From Alkalihalobacillus alcalophilus ATCC 27647 = CGMCC 1.3604 (GTDB lineage: Bacteria > Bacillota > Bacilli > Bacillales > Bacillaceae_D), in the NCBI RefSeq assembly GCF_000292245.2, contig NZ_ALPT02000098.1:1-14144 (forward strand): a stretch of 14,144 bases of DNA. Direction: 5' to 3'. Position 1 is the first letter of the stretch. Every line of letters starts with the position of its first letter. This document shows positions 12,124-14,144 of the stretch, piece by piece. The position numbers were made by a program, and so were the translations under genes. A model generated the notes under the pieces. That model saw only the letters and a program-made list of their open reading frames with translations. It did not search any database and had not been told where the DNA came from.

Positions 12124-13155
12124 CTAAATCCAATCAATCCTTGGTGTTCTCCCAGTTGTTCTTGGCATTTTAATATTCTCTTGAAAAACTTGAAGAAAGG
12201 TTTCATTATCCCTTTCATGATCCAAAAGCTGAGTAAAACGTTGACCGATTTGAAATTTCTCCTCTCTAATTTGACTCCGATAATAATCTTCAATCGTTTC
12301 AAAATAGTGCACAGGAAAGAGAAGACGAGCATACATCAATCGCCATGAGTAACTCGTTAAAGGATTATACTGAGTATACCCTTCTAAGAATGGCTCAACT
12401 AAACTGCCATTTCGTTGGTCAAAAATTGAGAATCGTTTCGAACGAATCCACTCGGCTAAATCTCGACACGGGTGATCAAAAACAAACTCAGTTGGACATT
12501 TGACAATCCCACCTCGTTCAGACAAGGTCAGCCAAGTCTCCTCAGTAAACCGGCGATGACAAAGTGTGCCTTGCTCCATTTCACTTGTTCGATCATCTAA
12601 CCCTGCATCAACAGCATACTGAATCGCATTTTCTGTGATCCCCATATAATAAGGGTACGTATAAAGGAAAGCTTCATCGACTATTGTTTGCGGTCCTTCA
12701 TAATTAACTTGAAAATACCATTCCTCCAGTTGCTCCAATCTTTGTTGCCAAAGATTAGGCCATTGGCCAAAATAATCATATTGTTTGCGGTTTTGAGAAG
12801 TTTGTTTGCCATAATGATGGACGATCGCTAAATGTTCACCTCGTTCATAATCATTATTAATTTCTAACCCTGCTCTTTCTTCTTGACTAGGCAATTTGAA
12901 TAAATAAACGTCTTGACCATCAATGAAGCCACTATTTTTTTTCAACTTTGTCGGCACTAATTGTAACACCGTACTGTCCCCGATCGAACGCAAATACTCA
13001 CTATAATAAATCATTTCTTCTTCTGTTGAAGCTAAATGCTCCTTTGGAAATAATAAATATTGCTCGGTCTCTGTTTGAAAACCGTCATAATGACCAAATC
13101 GGGTTCGTGAATCGCAATAAATGCCATAATAATCATAAATATTTCTTTCAAACAT
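12124..13155 (-). CDS. yutH: Spore coat-associated protein YutH (CotS/kinase-like family)
   Basis: Predicted 343-residue protein, close to the length of B. subtilis YutH. YutH belongs to the CotS group, whose members resemble small-molecule kinases of the APH type and associate with the spore coat. Features seen: an aromatic-rich N-terminus (NIYDYYGIYCDSRTRFG), LAIVHHYGKQTSQNR at about 110, and the kinase-like block LCHRRFTEETWL followed by FVFDHPCRDLAEWIR, where the usual catalytic HGD and DFD-type motifs are altered. Activity as a kinase is therefore doubtful. I chose the ATG at 13155, with GAGGTG eight bases upstream, over the GTG at 13161. A sigma-E-type promoter (13192-13219) fits expression in the mother cell. 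In B. subtilis yutH also lies between hom and yutG. The identity is well supported by order and length; the function is inference. Confidence 0.88.
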   Translation of the reverse strand: MFERNIYDYYGIYCDSRTRFGHYDGFQTETEQYLLFPKEHLASTEEEMIYYSEYLRSIGDSTVLQLVPTKLKKNSGFIDGQDVYLFKLPSQEERAGLEINNDYERGEHLAIVHHYGKQTSQNRKQYDYFGQWPNLWQQRLEQLEEWYFQVNYEGPQTIVDEAFLYTYPYYMGITENAIQYAVDAGLDDRTSEMEQGTLCHRRFTEETWLTLSERGGIVKCPTEFVFDHPCRDLAEWIRSKRFSIFDQRNGSLVEPFLEGYTQYNPLTSYSWRLMYARLLFPVHYFETIEDYYRSQIREEKFQIGQRFTQLLDHERDNETFLQVFQENIKMPRTTGRTPRIDWI

Positions 13156-13191
13156 TGACACACCACCTCATTATTGTGCCCATTTTAATAC

Positions 13192-13219
13192 AGTGTATGA
13201 CCTAAAGCATAAAATGTTT
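13192..13219 (-). promoter_or_regulatory. Sigma-E-type promoter of yutH
   Basis: Minus-strand -10 CATACACT (13199-13192), a full match to the sigma-E pattern CATACANT, a 13-bp spacer, and -35 AAACATT (13219-13213), 5 of 7 to KMATATT. A sigma-E promoter suits a coat protein made in the mother cell during sporulation. Confidence 0.6.
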
Positions 13220-13234
13220 ACGCCCACCGTAAAC
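13216..13234. promoter_or_regulatory. Inverted repeat overlapping the yutH -35 region
   Basis: GTTTAC (13216-13221), 7-nt spacer, GTAAAC (13229-13234), a perfect 6-bp inverted repeat between the divergent yutH and yutG genes. It may be a regulator site. No protein can be assigned. Confidence 0.35.
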
Positions 13235-13310
13235 TAACTAATAAGTGCTATTAATTTTACACCAAGAATAACAAAAAAGACTTACTACTTTTGTTAAGGG
13301 GGTTTTTCAT

Positions 13311-13811
13311 ATGAAACCAGAAAATGAATACGGAGTCGTCGAAAAAGCAGCACGTGAATCGTTAACAAAAAGAGGAGTTACAATAGAAGATATTGCTGAT
13401 CTTGTCTATTTTTTGCAAGTGAAATACCATCCTGATCTTACACTTGAAACCTGTCTCGAAAATGTCGATCGTGTAATTGGGAAACGTGAAGTACAAAATG
13501 CTATTTTAACAGGTATTCAACTAGATATTCTCGCCGAAGAAAAGAAACTAATCGCACCTTTACAAGGAATCATTGAAAGAGATGAAAGCTTATACGGTGT
13601 CGATGAAATCATCGCTTTATCGATCGTCAATGTGTACGGCTCCATCGGATTTACAAATTACGGGTATATCGATAAACAAAAACCAGGCATCCTCGAAATG
13701 TTAAATGATAAATCAAGTGATAAATGCCATACCTTTTTAGATGACATTGTCGGGGCAATTGCAGCCGCAGCCTCAAGTAGATTAGCACACCGAGCTGCAA
13801 ATGTGGAATAA
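13311..13811 (+). CDS. yutG: YutG-like protein, PgpA (phosphatidylglycerophosphatase A) family
   Basis: Predicted 166-residue protein of the YutG/LtrC branch of the PgpA family. PgpA of E. coli removes phosphate from phosphatidylglycerophosphate, but it is a membrane protein. This branch is soluble by appearance, having no clear transmembrane helix, so its substrate is not settled. Listeria LtrC, a relative, is known as a low-temperature requirement protein. Visible blocks are RGVTIEDIADLVYFLQVKYHP-like residues 21-41 (helical), SLYGVDEIIALSIVNVYGSIGF at about 93-114, and FLDDIVGAIAAAASSRLAHR at 142-161 with paired Asp residues. The ATG at 13311 has AAGGGGG eight bases upstream. In B. subtilis yutG follows yutH, as here. 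The expected next gene, yutF, is displaced or interrupted by the IS-like DNA at the right edge. Confidence 0.85.
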   Translation: MKPENEYGVVEKAARESLTKRGVTIEDIADLVYFLQVKYHPDLTLETCLENVDRVIGKREVQNAILTGIQLDILAEEKKLIAPLQGIIERDESLYGVDEIIALSIVNVYGSIGFTNYGYIDKQKPGILEMLNDKSSDKCHTFLDDIVGAIAAAASSRLAHRAANVE

Positions 13812-13828
13812 TTAAAAATTGTATGTGA

Positions 13829-13932
13829 CAACTGCCTATCTCGAACTACAAAGACACTTAATCGTCAAATGAAGCCATTAGCTATATAAAAGTATAGTTA
13901 GTGGCTTCAGAGGGGACTTTATAGGACAGTTG
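13829..13932. repeat. Nested inverted-repeat structure downstream of yutG
   Basis: Outer arms CAACTGCCTAT (13829-13839) and, on the other strand, CAACTGTCCTAT (13932-13921) differ by one base. Inside is a 16-bp stem (13871-13886 with 13893-13908) broken only by two G-T wobbles, with the loop TAAAAG. No T-run follows it, so it is not a normal terminator. It may be a MITE-like element or the decayed end of an IS. It lies between yutG and the tnpB end. Confidence 0.6.
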
Positions 13933-13967
13933 AATTAAAGGTACTCTCAAATTTAACACCTGCACCA

Positions 13968-14144
13968 TTGAACTACTCGCCTCTTAGCTAACGCTTGAAG
14001 TGGGAGATTCTTGGGAACAGAGCGTACTTGCCAGCCGATTTCTTTGCCGACAGAGGTTTCTCTTATGGACCAAGCTATCCCCGTCGATTCCTACGGTTCT
14101 GAATGTTGTTTTAAGCCGTGTGGAAGGTTCTTACCCCTTCAGCC
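13968..14144 (-). ncRNA. Probable omega-RNA (reRNA) scaffold and right end of an IS605/IS1341-type element (partial)
   Basis: Minus-strand DNA downstream of a tnpB end has the features of a TnpB guide-RNA scaffold: a stem between 14049-14085 (GACGGGG pairing with CCTCTGTC), then a hairpin at 13976-14006 with CTCCCACTTCAAGC, GTTA and GCTAAGAGGCGAG, ending in TAGTTCA at about 13969. Such elements end in this way, and the DNA just beyond serves as guide. The guide here would read ATGGTGCAGGTGTTAA. The motif is recalled from Bacillus IS605-group elements; the exact end is uncertain by a few bases. Confidence 0.65.
14111..14144 (-). CDS. tnpB: 3' end of tnpB (RNA-guided nuclease of IS605/IS1341 type), partial
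   Basis: Only the last ten codons are in the window; the gene runs out to the right. The frame reads AEGVRTFHTA then TAA (14113-14111). AEG-V/L-R is the usual run just after the last RuvC motif of TnpB (DRDxNAAxNIxAEGLR), so the stretch fits a TnpB C-terminus. This agrees with the omega-RNA-like scaffold that follows directly. Whether the gene is intact, and whether a tnpA partner exists, cannot be seen here. With ten residues the protein evidence alone is thin; the call rests mainly on the joined RNA scaffold. Confidence 0.5.
   Translation of the reverse strand, partial: AEGVRTFHTA

Noticed and set aside
12082..12348. Plus-strand open frame overlapping the yutH 3' end
   Set aside because: It lies antisense to a well-supported gene, has no family likeness and crosses the yutH terminator.
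13871..13908. Terminator of yutG
   Set aside because: The stem is strong, but it is followed by AGAGGGGAC with no T-run on the plus strand, and it is part of a larger palindrome.

Overview
The window looks like chromosomal DNA from a low-GC, spore-forming member of the Bacillaceae. Evidence for this is the set of B. subtilis yut/yuz-type genes, a Spo0E-like phosphatase, a YutH-type spore-coat protein, a SplA-like protein, purine-rich Shine-Dalgarno sites and sigma-A spacing in most promoters. The density of intergenic repeats suggests an environmental relative, possibly an alkaliphile, rather than B. subtilis itself. That last point is inference.

Layout, left to right. Positions 1-120 hold a 51-bp tandem repeat. 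A minus-strand yutM-type Fe-S carrier gene follows (239-592). Its upstream leader contains two copies of a palindromic repeat element (606-901), and a Spo0E-like gene lies beyond (988-1179). On the plus strand sit two adjacent, diverged radical-SAM genes of the aminofutalosine synthase (MqnE/CofH) type (1609-3827), closed by a terminator. On the minus strand, yuzB, a small Cys-rich gene and dapF form an operon (5378 to 4024). It diverges from a TetR-type regulator that reads in frame, with no stop, into a YutJ-like type II NADH dehydrogenase (5539-7182). Then come yuzD (minus), yutI (plus), a SplA-like gene (minus), the tightly coupled hom-thrC-thrB operon (minus, 11863 to 8576), yutH (minus) and yutG (plus). 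The right edge carries the 3' end of an IS605/IS1341-type tnpB gene with a probable omega-RNA scaffold.

How the genes work together. hom, thrC and thrB convert aspartate semialdehyde to threonine, and dapF makes meso-diaminopimelate from the same aspartate pathway. YutM, YutI, YuzB, YuzD and the 79-residue Cys protein form a scattered group of Fe-S or thiol proteins around the NADH dehydrogenase gene, a context that suggests Fe-S supply and redox balance. Spo0E-like, YutH and SplA-like proteins tie the region to sporulation.

Most notable points: the TetR-NDH fusion, where removing one A from a six-A run would restore a classic ATGA stop/start overlap; the tnpB/omega-RNA end; the tandem MqnE-like pair; and the repeat elements lying directly against the yutM ribosome-binding site.
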